Source of the DNA: Dipteris shenzhenensis | Lineage: Eukaryota > Polypodiophyta > Polypodiopsida > Gleicheniales | Assembly (NCBI GenBank): GCA_047967505.1 | Contig: CM106538.1 | Reading direction: 5' to 3' (one strand) | Length of the DNA: 64,000 nt | Part shown: positions 32,542-43,134 of the stretch, one piece after another | Position numbering within the stretch: position 1 is the first letter of the stretch | How the letters are laid out: every line of letters starts with the position of its first letter | Notes under the pieces: model-generated | Database searches by the model: none | Seen by the model: the letters and a program-made list of their open reading frames with translations, nothing else | Told to the model about the DNA's origin: nothing | Program-made: the position numbers and the translations under genes

Positions 32542-33563
32542 TAGTATCAAAGCATAGATTTAGCTCTTCTAGTTTAGCTCATTAGTAGTTTACTAGGATT
32601 GCTCCCATTCCTAGATTAGTTGTAGGTGCGCCTTAGGAACTCATGAGTTCTCCTAGGTTAGTTTTAGTTTTAGATTGAGAGTTCTCTTCCTCTAAGCGAA
32701 TCTTAGTTCATTTGAGATATTTTCGTTCATGTGAGAGAAAGAGAGAATTAGTTTGAGTTCTTATTTATTTAGTAAGAGATAGAGAGAGATCTCATTTCTT
32801 TGAAAGAGAGGATATGTATCTCTAAGATTGAAAGGAAGCTAACAGATTGATAGACATCTTGAGGTAACATCGTGAGCTCAAGGAGACGAGATTGAGAGAA
32901 GAAAACATCTTAGGAGCAAAGATAGAGAAGGAGATAGAATTCAACATATTTCCATGTCCAATCGATGCAGTTTTCTGCCGCAACTATGATTAATGGAGCT
33001 TGTCCATGGTAGCAAAGCATTTGGATTGTAGCAATGGAATTGGGGAGTAGCGTGCCACTGATTGGTCCGGGGACTCCTTACTCTCCTCAGGCTGGGAGTC
33101 ATCTATGTTGTCACATCGCAAGCAGTAAATCTTAAGCTCTCAATCCTCCAACGTAGGAACTCCCAGCTCTTTTTGACAGCCTCCACTTTGCCAAATTTCC
33201 ACCATCAAAGATGGACAGCCTACATTGTTCAATCGCTCCAAAGCCTCAACCCAAAGCTTTGCCTCCAAAGCTTCGACTACCACAACCCAAGAGCCCGTAA
33301 CTCAAAGTGCACCTTCAATAAGCATCGGGCCTCCACTAGCGGCGACAATAGTGGCTCTCCTTGTTCAACGATCCACTTTGGCTCAACCTCCTCACGAGCT
33401 CAAGACCAACTCTCAATGGCTCCTCCAGTCAACAAAGCTACTTTGTAGTAGAGAGCTCCTAGTCTCCAAATGTCGCCATCAACTACCATCAACGCATCTC
33501 AGTGTCCGTCCCCTAATGTCTATGATAGGAATATGGATTAGAACAAAGGGATGAATGTAACCA

Positions 33564-33775
33564 ATATTAGATTCTTGGGGAAGCGATATTTTGTTTTTCT
33601 CTTTGATAGGCCAAATATGGTAGTTAAGACACTTCGATAAGGCCTTTGGACTATCAAAAGCTAACCTCTTTACCTAGAACGGTGGTCTGAGGAATTCTCA
33701 CCAAACAACCATAGGTCAACTAAGACCATGGTTTGGGTTGAACTCCCTCATCTTCAGAACGTCGCAGTTGCTCCT
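33564..33775 (+). pseudogene. DUF4283-like fragment captured inside the LTR element
   Basis: The frame from 33564 reads IRFLGKRYFVFLFDRP, then GLWTIKS, PLYLERWSEEFSP and TMVWVELPHLQNVAV. This has the order and key aromatic residues of plant DUF4283 (family pattern LGK.FF...F......V...GPW......L....W...F.P.......VWV.LP.LP). Two in-frame stops (about 33639 and 33663) and missing downstream zinc knuckle mark it as dead. A Ser/Thr/Gln/Pro-rich frame precedes it at 33225-33554. DUF4283 is common in plant LINE ORF1 and captured gene families, so this is likely a transduplicated fragment. Confidence 0.65.
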
Positions 33776-34875
33776 TTAGTTTCAACGGGCTGTATACGAG
33801 CTACAGCGTCCTCTCCAACAAGGTCATCACCAGCGCACACAGCAGCGCACATAGCAACGCACAATAGCAACAGCAACGCCATAGCCTCTTCACGGCACCC
33901 CAGTTGAGCCGACAACCAAGGCTTCTACAAGCTCACAACCAACGAAGTTTCAACATCTAACACAACCCACTCCATCGACAAGCTCGACAACAACGCCCAC
34001 GCTTGCTCCAAGAACCTTCAATGAGTCATCGACGATCAACCGGCTCCTTCACGTCGCTCAGACCTTACTGAGAAGAATACCTTACCTCAGAAATCTAAGG
34101 TTCCACCAAAAAATGACACGTGGCAGATAGATTTGAACTTAGTCAAGTTACAACCATGGTTAGGTTTTTAAATGCCACATCATCATAGTGCCACATAAGC
34201 ATGCACAGTCAGTAGTGCCACCTAAGCACATAGCCCCTGCCAAGCACAATTTGAAATTCAGCATATGAATCCTTGTGCCACATCATCAAAGGCCATCTCT
34301 TCTTCATAGAAACTTTAACAAGGCATAACTTGCAATCCAAGAGGAATTTGCATACTCTCCAAAAAGGAAAAGTAATCGTCTTTTCGAGCTCTATGCGCCT
34401 ATCAAGTCAGAATCATTGTTAGCAATTAGACACTGCCAATATTGAAAGAAATCAATTAAAAAGACCTTTGCAACAAATGAAAAATCAAAGCATAAATGCA
34501 CACATCACTGTCATAAGCATGCTAGAAGCACAAGTGCATGAGATGACCATAGCACAGAACATGACATCCACACATAAAGCATTAAGGTACATGGTAGAAC
34601 AAAGCATCATGCATCATGCTACATCAAGCAAAGAAGAGAATGCCATCGACATCAAGCATTAAGAAGCAACAACCTTGCCACCTTCAGTCACACATTTGTA
34701 AATCAAACCTGACCACCTGAGAATAGCCATGTAAGCATCCAGGGAAGGATTTGATCTTGTAATACTCACACTTGATCACCTTAAGTAGCAATGTATGCAC
34801 TAAGAGGAGATGATAAGATGTAACTCACATTTGACCACCTTGCAGTAGCCAAAGGATCATGGCACCAAGGGAAGG

Positions 34876-35260
34876 TGTTGAGAGTTGTGGTACCATGAGC
34901 ACATAGATTAAAGGCCAAGGTATGGTATAGGAAAGAATCAAAGTAGTCACCCTAGGATGTGGACTACATGATGTGGAGATGTGGATTGAGAATATCCAGA
35001 AGGAGAGATGTGGATCAAAGGATCCCACATGTGTTGACTATTCAAAGGGCACTCTCTATATAAGAGGCCTATCATGTATTGTTGAGTACAAGGAAGAAAT
35101 GCACATTCACTCAAGATTCTGTTTATGAGTCCAAGCTAATCTATCTTGGAACCTAATTGACTTGAGGTACATGTCATGAGCACTCTCTTCATCATGTTTC
35201 CACACAAGTTCCATCCACCTTAGAGAGCTCCTTAGATCCTGAGGCACACATGTTTTCTCA
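34876..35260 (+). repeat. 3' LTR, 385 bp
   Basis: Same length and ends as the 5' LTR; directly followed by the TSD AGAAT. Confidence 0.93.
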
Positions 35261-35265
35261 AGAAT

Positions 35266-37511
35266 CGTGGTAGTATACAAAGCTCAGCTCCTTCCAAGTT
35301 ATTATAGGACATAACTACATTCTTATGCTATCATAAGGTGGCCTTCATAACATCAATTTAAGACTAAGAGTCTTTGGGTTTGGACTTGAAGTCCCTAATG
35401 GGTGCTTGCCATTCCTTTAGCTTATTGTGTCCGAATCATTGTACTCTTCAGCTTAGATGTTTGTCTGAGAATCTTAACTCTCTTTAAAGTAGACATGTGC
35501 TTATGTGCCATTTTGACTGATATTGCATATATCATTTTCATCCCATTCAACCTGTGGTACCTCCTTCTTAAGGAAATGATTATATAATCTGTCTTTCTCC
35601 TCATCATCATGAAGGCAGCCGTCTTTCATCCCCCCAACGTGTAAGATCATTCTATTTTTCACTCTAGAATTCTAACCTGGAACAATGGACCATGGAGTCA
35701 CTCCACTACTCAGGTCGATGATTGTATGTTAACAAGTTTTTTCATGGTCTATCCAATAGCATGTCCAAAGCTTCAAGAAGGAAACATAAGACACAACTTA
35801 CGAGCTTAGCAAGGGTCATAGCTCTAGAGACCTGCTCAACAAAAGGTGTCGGGATACCTCATGCCAAGGGGGTTCCAAGACTAGCAACAATCCACCTAGC
35901 AAGCCAACAATAGATAGTATGGGGCTTCCTCAACACAAAGGAGAAGCACATCAGCAATTGCAACTTTCACTTCATCAAACCTACCACAGCCTCAAATGCA
36001 GAATAAACTCAGTAGAAGGGAGACCCACTAGGAAAGCAAGTTAGACAGATTCTCATGTATTATGGTCAGCAACAATCCAAATAGAAAAGCTTTCTCAACG
36101 CAAAGGAAAAGCACATGCACGACAAAGCGTGTCATTCTTATTTCTACCAAGAACAAGACGAAGACAAGTGACACTGTCCCCATTTCCATCCCCTAGCCAG
36201 TACAGCAATTACAACTTCCCTTCATCAAGACCTACCACAGCCTTGAAGGCAGTCTCAACTTTCTCTCTAGTGGAAGAATCTCAGCAGAAGGGACCCTCTA
36301 GGAAAACTAGTTAGAGAGATTCTCATTTGTTATGGACACATAGCAGGATGCAACGTCAGTCTTCTTTTTTATGATGGCAGTTTGGGGTTGTGCTCGGCAG
36401 CCATGCTCAACCTCCCTACAAAGCAGTCAATGGATGTGCTCGAAGCTTCATGATCCATTTAGGAATGCTCTGCAACCAATCACCAAATCAGTAGCACAAG
36501 ATATCAAGCTCTGCATCAATGGGATGCTAGAGGAGCGGATCTTCATTGTCACCCCAACAAACATTATCTAAGGAGCACCATGGCCTGCCAACCACAGCAA
36601 TGGTCAATTGCCGAGACCATACCATTACAATGCAAGATTCAGATGGAATGTCTCGGGTGATGCCCTAGCTTACTCGTAGGAAGCTAGCAGCCCATCTATC
36701 AATGACATGGCATCAGCTTCTATCCTATTTGAAAATAACAAGCGTTAAAGGATGCTAAGTTAGCCAGATATGGGATATGGTGGTATAGACTAAAGGATTA
36801 GAAATCTTGCATAAGGTGTCAACAATTCACTTCACAGTCCTCAGGTACAGCAAGAATGTGCGCAAGGGTCTGCAAACCTAACCTTTCTTCTAGTTTCAGC
36901 TAAAGAAGATGTCATGCAGCCCATGGGCATCTCCTTGACCATGGGGCAGTCTCAGGGGCAGCCAAAACCTCAACAGGGTTAGATCGGCAGCAACAAGTCC
37001 ACGTGGCAGCCATGTAGGTCAACATGGCTGCCCACATCATCTATGGAGGTGTCCAGCAACAACCAGGACAGTAAATGCTGCCATACAGCCACATCAGCCA
37101 GCATAGGGCAGAACACAGAAGTCGGCTCAGAACAGTAAAAGGGATTGCAGTAGCCTTATAGGCTCAGATCCAGTCTGTACACTCGCAGACCAGGTTGGGT
37201 CTGTGTAGACCGATTCAGTCTGTAAAAGAATGGCGGTTACGAAATAGAAAAATACAGACCAATCTGTGAATGACAATTACAGACCCAATCTGGCAATCTG
37301 TGAAATGGCAATTACAAGAGCCTTCAGGTCTGTAACGGGCCAAAGCCTCATTCTTCTAGCATCACCTAGTGCAATTCTTAAGCCACCAGCCTTAGCAGCC
37401 ATCAGCTAACATAGCCTCTCGTGATCCAGTGCTTATGCAGGAGTTCTCAGTCAGTAGCCATAGCCAACCACTCATAAGCAGCAAATCCTAGCCCCTTAAG
37501 TCAAATCCAGC
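35266..37511. other. No gene recognised; contains a diverged duplication
   Basis: The segments about 35905-36064 and 36090-36334 are related. Both run from a CTTTCTCAACGCAAAGG-like start through AGCAATTGCAAC/AGCAATTACAAC and CCTACCACAGCCT to GAGATTCTCATTTGTTATGG. The second is longer. At 37140-37340 the words TCAGTCTGT, CAGACC and AATCTG recur many times. No known protein was found. Confidence 0.5.
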
Positions 37512-37592
37512 CTCTCCATTGAGGAACTAGATCTTATATTCAGCCCTCTCCATTGAGGAACTAGATCTTATATTCAGCCCTCTTCATTGAGG
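37512..37592. repeat. Minisatellite, 34-bp unit, 2.4 copies
   Basis: CTCTCCATTGAGGAACTAGA begins identical units at 37512 and 37546; a third starts at 37580 (CTCTTCATTGAGGA). Confidence 0.88.
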
Positions 37593-37793
37593 AAAGCCTT
37601 TAGCCATTTCCGGTGGCTCATTGGTGTGTGCCAAGGCCAAACAAGATAGTAATTAGCATGAACTCTCAGTGCAACATTTCTCAGTATGATGTACCCTTAT
37701 GCATAACCACAGTCTCTCTCTCTCTCTCTCTCTATGTCTCGGTATCCACACTGAAACAAAAGTGCAGAAATTTGCAGCCAATTCAAGAGGCTT

Positions 37794-38025
37794 CCGAATA
37801 GACCAAGACAAGCAGGAGAATATGCCATCACGCTGGATGCAAAGCTGAATGCACTGGCAATCACACCCACATGGGAAGCCCTCAGAGAGGCGGTCCTTGA
37901 TACAGCAACACAGGTTTTTGGGTCAATCCCTCAAGACAGGAAAAGAATGCATAAAGGAATGCCATGTAAGAAATGGTATGATGACGAATGCAAGAAACTC
38001 CGCAATCAGCTGAAACATATTTCTA
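37794..38025 (+). pseudogene. LINE ORF2, pre-RT segment before the insertion
   Basis: Continuous coding-like text: ITPTWEALREAVLDTATQVF, then GMPCKKWYDDECKKLRNQLK. The next codons are found again at 40171 as YQLKHIS, which shows the join. Confidence 0.75.
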
Positions 38026-40170
38026 TATACCTTTGTAAGACTAGAATAAGTCCAATCATACAAATTTAGATTTTTTGTTGTTCTAAAGATCAAAAATCTA
38101 CATAGAAAATAAAAGAGAAAATAAAAGAGAATATGAAAGAGAAGAAAAAAGAGGTAAACAAAAACTTTTAAGAAAAACAAAAGGAAGACATACTTAGCAA
38201 GCAAAGCAACACTTATGTCGTCATCAGTGCCCAAGCATAAGCAGCTATACTGGGTTTCTAAAGACCCGCGGAGTCTCTTGGGCAAACCTAGTGCTTACTA
38301 AAATACGTCAAATAAACAGAAGAGAAAGAAAACAAGAAATAAAAAAGAAAGGAAGCAGGTGACTAAGCAAAAATAAACAAGCAAGTTCTAACTTAGAAAG
38401 CACAAGTATACTCAAACAAACTCTCTTTTGAAACTAAAAGAAAAACGGCTATTCAGCTCCCCGCTTTTTATTTTCAGCTTATGTTCAATCATTCTAAACA
38501 TACCTAAGGCCGATACACCATAGATAAAAGACTTCGTATCTAAGATTGTGCGTACTTTTTTCATTATTTTCCTTGGATCATACCTCTTGTGTAATAGTAA
38601 AGTGATCAAATTACTACATTGAGTGATAAAAGACTCCTTAGTTGTACAAAGGCGGGAAAATCTATGGAATTGGGAAGAAATGACTCCATATTTTGCCAAA
38701 TCAAAAATGTTTGAGTCAATGTGAGGCATTTTTATAATGTGTAAACCACTATATTCAGGTTGTTCACGTTTATCGTATATATCCTATGGTAGATTCAGAA
38801 ATTCTAAGATCTAAGAAAACACAAGAATCCCCTCTTGAAGTGCAGTTCAGTTCACAAGAGTCACGAGGATAGATTCCTTCTCCAAAAGCACTAGCGTCTT
38901 TGTACATAAAGTCTTGAAAGTTAGGAACATCTGGTACAAATAAATCATCTATAAAACGCCTAACTTGGCTAAGCTTATGTAAAATGATAGGGCAGGTATT
39001 GATAGAAATAAGACCTTGCATAAACTCAAATTCATAAGTGAAAAGATAAAAGTTTGCTAAAAAGACGGCACAATGAGTGCCCATGGGGATTCCTATAATT
39101 TATTGAAACAAAGAATCACCTATTGTGATGTAAAGATTATCTAAAAGAAAATCTATCCAAGAGCAAACATCTTCCACACTTACTACCTTTGTGTATCTTT
39201 TCTTTTTAGAACCTATGTCATGATCTTTATTTTTTAGCCACAAGAGGTCAAAGCATAAGGCTGTTTTCTCAACTTTTAGGACTTTGCATCTATCTTTGTC
39301 AAATCTCATATTGAAAACTTTAGCCACTAGCTTTTTATTCTAAACTTCAGGTCTTCCAGCTCAATCTTTATGTAAAGCGTCATAAAATCATAGGTTTGAA
39401 GGAGAATAGGAGACTCTTTTTCTTGAATGCTTTGAGAGGAATTAAAAAATTTTACAACAGGAATCACTCCTACAGAGTCATTTAAAATCCATCTTGAGTG
39501 CGAGGGGACATCTGCCTCTTTTAATAAGTCCCTCCAAAGTTCATGGACACTAGGCAACATGGCTTTGAAGCAGTAGCTTAGCCATTTAGAGACATCCGTC
39601 AAAGTAGTCTCACAAGCAGCTGCAATAAATCTTGGCTTTTTGGGAGTTTCATGAAACTTCCAAGCAGCACAAAGAAAAGGTATACTTGGATTGCAAACAA
39701 ACCCAAAAGACTTGCAAAAACTCTGATGTTTTGAGATCAAATCCTTTTGAGAAACTAAGGTAGGGGCGTAAGTTTTGGCAAGCGAGTTCACTTCTCTCAA
39801 AAGACATTCTAAGTAAAACTTTTTGCAAATAAAAACAAAGTTATTGGAACATTTGTCCATATAAGAAATGACAAAATTCCTAAGGAATTTTCAAAGGAGA
39901 GTTTCATCTTCTTTAGAAAGATGGTTACTTTGCTTTGAGCAATTAACCGAAGGGACTTCTTCTAGTTTCAAAGCAACTTTCTTCAAAATCTTCCCTTTTC
40001 ATTCTGATAAGATATTTTGAACTCCTAAACATTCTTCTAATTGCAAAACAAACTTTGAGATTTCCTGATCGATAACTTTTAAAAGGCAAGACTCTTTAAA
40101 AGAGTACAATCGAAATTTCGTGCCTTTCATGAAAAGGTCTCTTAAGTTACTAGAAAGCAAAATTGAGGTA
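38026..40170 (-). mobile_element. Penelope-like-type retroelement inserted into the LINE
   Basis: A 2145-bp minus-strand insertion is flanked by a 20-bp target duplication, 38006-38025 and 40171-40190 (TCA[G/A]CTGAAACATATTTCTA, one mismatch). The body encodes an RT of the kind with GIPMGT and RFIDD motifs, followed by a 3' UTR rich in TTTTCTCTTTTATTTTC. No LTR, gag or endonuclease domain was seen. The long TSD and lack of LTRs indicate target-primed reverse transcription. Assignment to the Penelope-like class is by motif memory and is the least certain part. Confidence 0.75.
38412..40150 (-). pseudogene. Reverse transcriptase with RFIDDL catalytic box (Penelope-like type), broken
   Basis: In order on the minus strand: LRDLFMKGTKFRLYSFKES (about 40130), an ADK-like block MDKCSNNFVFICKKFYLECL (39860), KFHETPKKPRFIAAACETTL, and TYDFMTLYIKIELEDLKF. 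Next come VSVEDVCSWIDFLLDNLYIT, GIPMGTHCAVFLANFYLFTY and the palm motif VRRFIDDLFV. Then FLDLRISES and the C-terminal MPHIDSNIFDLAKYGVISSQ and LLLHKRYDPRKIM. Lesions are two stops upstream of 39860, a one-base shift at about 39327, and a TAA for CAA near 39098. Both Asp of the palm motif are kept. No GIY-YIG domain was found in the remaining sequence. Confidence 0.75.
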
Positions 40171-42430
40171 TCAACTGAAACATATTTCTAATGCAAACCT
40201 CCACAGGCACAAGGAGAAGCAATACAATGCCCTCACGAGAAAGAAAAAAAGAAATTACATTTTGGAAAGGGAAAAATCTGATTTGATCACCTTCATCAAG
40301 AATCTCAGGAAGGGGTGGAAACAGGTTAAGAGACTGAAGAAAAAGATCATGGGAAATATATCAGATGAGGAAATGCTTGAGTATGTTATCAGACTCTATA
40401 ACCATGCCAATGCAACAGACATGGGAAATGAAGAACTGTCATATGCTTCAGTCAACCCTTTCACTTTTGAGGACATTGAAGCAGGGCTGAAGAAGATGGC
40501 AAATGGAAAGGCCCTTGACCACATGCACATGTGTGCTGAACTCTTACTTAAAATGGACAAAAGATAGGACACGACACTGGCTATCACACATACTGACAAA
40601 TGCTCTACATCATGGCTTTCCTCTTGACTGGCAAGAGAATTGGGTTCAACCACTATTCAAAGGGGGAGACAAAAACTCAGTCACCAATTACAGGACTATA
40701 ATGGATAGCTCCACACTAGCTAAACTTTTAAGCACGGTGCTTGAAGCAAAAATCAATACTTGGGCAGAAGAGGCCAAGAAGAGGGCCATTGGACAAGCAG
40801 GCTTCCGTAAAGAGCATAGGATTGTAGATCATCTGGTCACATTAAGAGTACTCATGGATGAAAGCAGACTCAAAGGAAAAACTCTTTTATGCTGTTTTGT
40901 ATATTTTAAGAAAGCATTTGATACAATCCCGAGAGGTGGCCTATGGAAAAGAATGCAAGACCTCAAAGTTCCCCTGGCACTAAGAGTAGGCATCTCTCGA
41001 ATCTACGAGAAAGTATCATGCAGACTAAAAGAAGAGCATGGATTGTCAGCTGCATTTCAAAGTAATATGGGGGTGAAACAAGGCTGTCCTCTCTCACCTA
41101 CACTATTTGGAATCTGCATTGACAAGTTAGAAGAACTCATAAATGAATTTACAGCAGAAGAAGGGGGGAAAGGACCCACACTCGGGATATGGACAATACT
41201 ATTGCTTCTATATGTAGATGATGTGGTTCTTTCTGCTTATGACTCTGATTCCATGCATCAACTACTACAGACACTTCATGTCTTTTGCGATGAAAGTGGA
41301 CTGCAAGTTAATATCACCAAAACCAAAATGATGGCAATATGCACCACTCAACCTAAACACCTTCCTGTTATTAGCTTTGTGGGGCAACCCATTGAATATG
41401 TCAACACCTTTAAATATTTAGGCATCGCCATACCAGCCGACCACAGATGGTGGCAATGTGCACAAAGAAGGTTAGACACAGGTTGGGAAAAATATTATCA
41501 ATTTGAAAATGATTGCAGGCACACTGACACCCGGAACTGGAAGATCCGGAATATGTTGTTTGATGCATATGTGGTCCAAACAGTGCTCTACGGAGTAGAA
41601 GTATGGGGAGGTAGCATCTCTCCATCTACATGGAATGAGATTGAAAAAATGCAGAAAGAATTCCTACAACGACATCTAGGAGTCAAGGCTACTACCCTGT
41701 ACTCTGTGCTCCTTTTGGAAACAAGCCGGAGGCCAATTAAGTTTCATGCATTGATCAGAGTGATGCAATATATAGTGGACGTACAACAAATGCCAACGGA
41801 CAGATTACCACACAGAGCACGGACAGTAAGTATGAAACTTCAAAAGAACCATAAAAGCAAGATCATATGTACAGGATGGGGGACAGACATAAGAAAATAG
41901 TTCAGCAGAAGGAAAGTGGAACCATACTTAACTATGCCACCTGAAAACGTCAAACTACAGGAATTCCAGTTGTCCTTACTATGCACCCTACAGGCTCAAT
42001 GGCTGACAGTAGAAGGAAGACCAAGTTAGAATACTACCAAGATTAAATAAATCCTCTATGCTGGTCATCATTCATGAAATAAGATGCCTCTGCTCAGCCA
42101 TACATCAGCACTCCCATCCCTCTTCTCTATCGCAAGAATATTGCCAGATTCCGCACACGGTCACATACCTTGGCCATAGAGAAAGGAGCTTGGCTGAATT
42201 TGCCACGACATGCCAGAGTTTGCAGATTTTGTGATTCACAGACAGTTGAGACAGAGGCACATGTAGCCCTACATTGCCCCAGATATGCACATATCAGGGA
42301 TGATTACCAGCAGATACTGGTAGACACCACACAGCTCTCATCAGTTCTCTCCACTGCCTCTCCGGCAGCATTGGGGTCTTTTGTCACCCGTCTTTTTTTG
42401 TACCATCAAGAACTTGAAAACTCTTGACCC
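40171..42430 (+). pseudogene. LINE ORF2 reverse transcriptase and C-terminal zinc knuckle, two frame breaks
   Basis: Frame 1 (40163-40567) holds the pre-RT helices and NGKALDHMHMCAELLLK. A shift near 40550 leads to the frame open to 41900, with the RT fingers/palm: LDWQENWVQPLFKGGDKNSV, YFKKAFDTIP (motif A), GVKQGCPLSPTLFGICIDKL (motif B) and LLLYVDDVVLSAYD (motif C, YVDD where relatives usually have YADD). The thumb and connection end at GTDIRK. After another break the frame 42170-42427 gives a C-terminal CRFCDSQTVETEAHVALHC knuckle. Catalytic Asp residues are intact, so the RT died by indels rather than point loss. Confidence 0.9.
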
Positions 42431-42520
42431 CTCCACATCGGAGAAGATTTTTTTTGTACTGAGGATTAGGTCCCATGGGTCATTTTTGGCCCCCCGAGGA
42501 CAATAATAAATTCTACTTCT

Positions 42521-42523
<3 letters not shown>

Positions 42524-42569
<46 letters not shown>
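42524..42569. repeat. (TC)n at the LINE 3' end
   Basis: Perfect TC run of about 46 bases right after ATTCTACTTCTACTTC. It may be the LINE's simple-repeat tail or grown from it. Confidence 0.85.
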
Positions 42570-42573
<4 letters not shown>

Positions 42574-43134
42574 AGCAAGCACGTTTCCACACCCAGTAGT
42601 CAGTATGGGCATAACCATAGAGAGAGTGTGCTTGCGATGCCCATTATAGTGCAGACCAGTCGGCCATAGTCAAAGGCCCATCGAAAGTTTATCTTACCAA
42701 AAAGCATTGCCATTGGCTGGTGCACATCTTTTGTCAGCACTACCAACTGCACTGCCAGAATTGCAGAGGACAGGAAGGCTGATGTAGATGTAGTGTTGTA
42801 GCCATTAGTTCCCACAAGAACACTTTCCATTGTTGTGATTATGAAAGCAAGTTGCATCTGTGACCGTGCTGTTCTATCTTTAATATAAGAGCAATGGCAT
42901 TGTGACAATCATCACAAACCCAGAGATTTTTTATGACATGTATAGGTGTCCCCTCTGATGATTGCATTAGTGCACCAGCAACAGTCAGCTTCTCACTGTG
43001 CCCACACAGCCAGCAACAGCCAGCTTCTCACTGCGCTCACACAGTGCATCTTCCTTTAAATCATCACACATTTCCTGTAAGCACAATCCAAATCAGCATA
43101 TATGCTTCTCCCTTCATTTTGAAAGAAAGATATA
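42570..43134. other. 3' flank of PPR gene 2, no gene
   Basis: Includes a short direct repeat (CAGCTTCTCACTG[TC]GC[CT]CACACAG at about 42987 and 43020). A poly(A) signal for the minus-strand gene was not identified with confidence. Confidence 0.5.

Larger units (their letters stand above)
32157..35260 (+). mobile_element. Complete non-autonomous LTR retrotransposon, TSD AGAAT
   Basis: Two 385-bp LTRs (32157-32541 and 34876-35260) are in direct orientation, both starting TGTTGAGAG and ending TTTTCTCA. They are flanked by AGAAT at 32152-32156 and 35261-35265. A PBS-like TAGTATCAAAGC follows the first LTR, and a purine tract AAGGGAAGG precedes the second. The 2334-bp interior has no gag, protease, integrase or RT reading frame, only a decayed DUF4283-like piece. 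It must have been mobilised in trans by a copia-type element (TRIM/LARD-like class). Confidence 0.93.
37794..42523 (+). mobile_element. LINE (non-LTR retrotransposon), 5'-truncated and split by an insertion
   Basis: The plus-strand ORF2 starts at about 37794, without the endonuclease domain. It is interrupted at 38026-40170 by another element, resumes at 40171 and ends in a (TC)n tail after 42523. RT, a C-terminal zinc-knuckle segment and a short 3' UTR (ending GACAATAATAAATTCTACTT) are present. Two frame breaks are visible outside the insertion. Confidence 0.88.
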
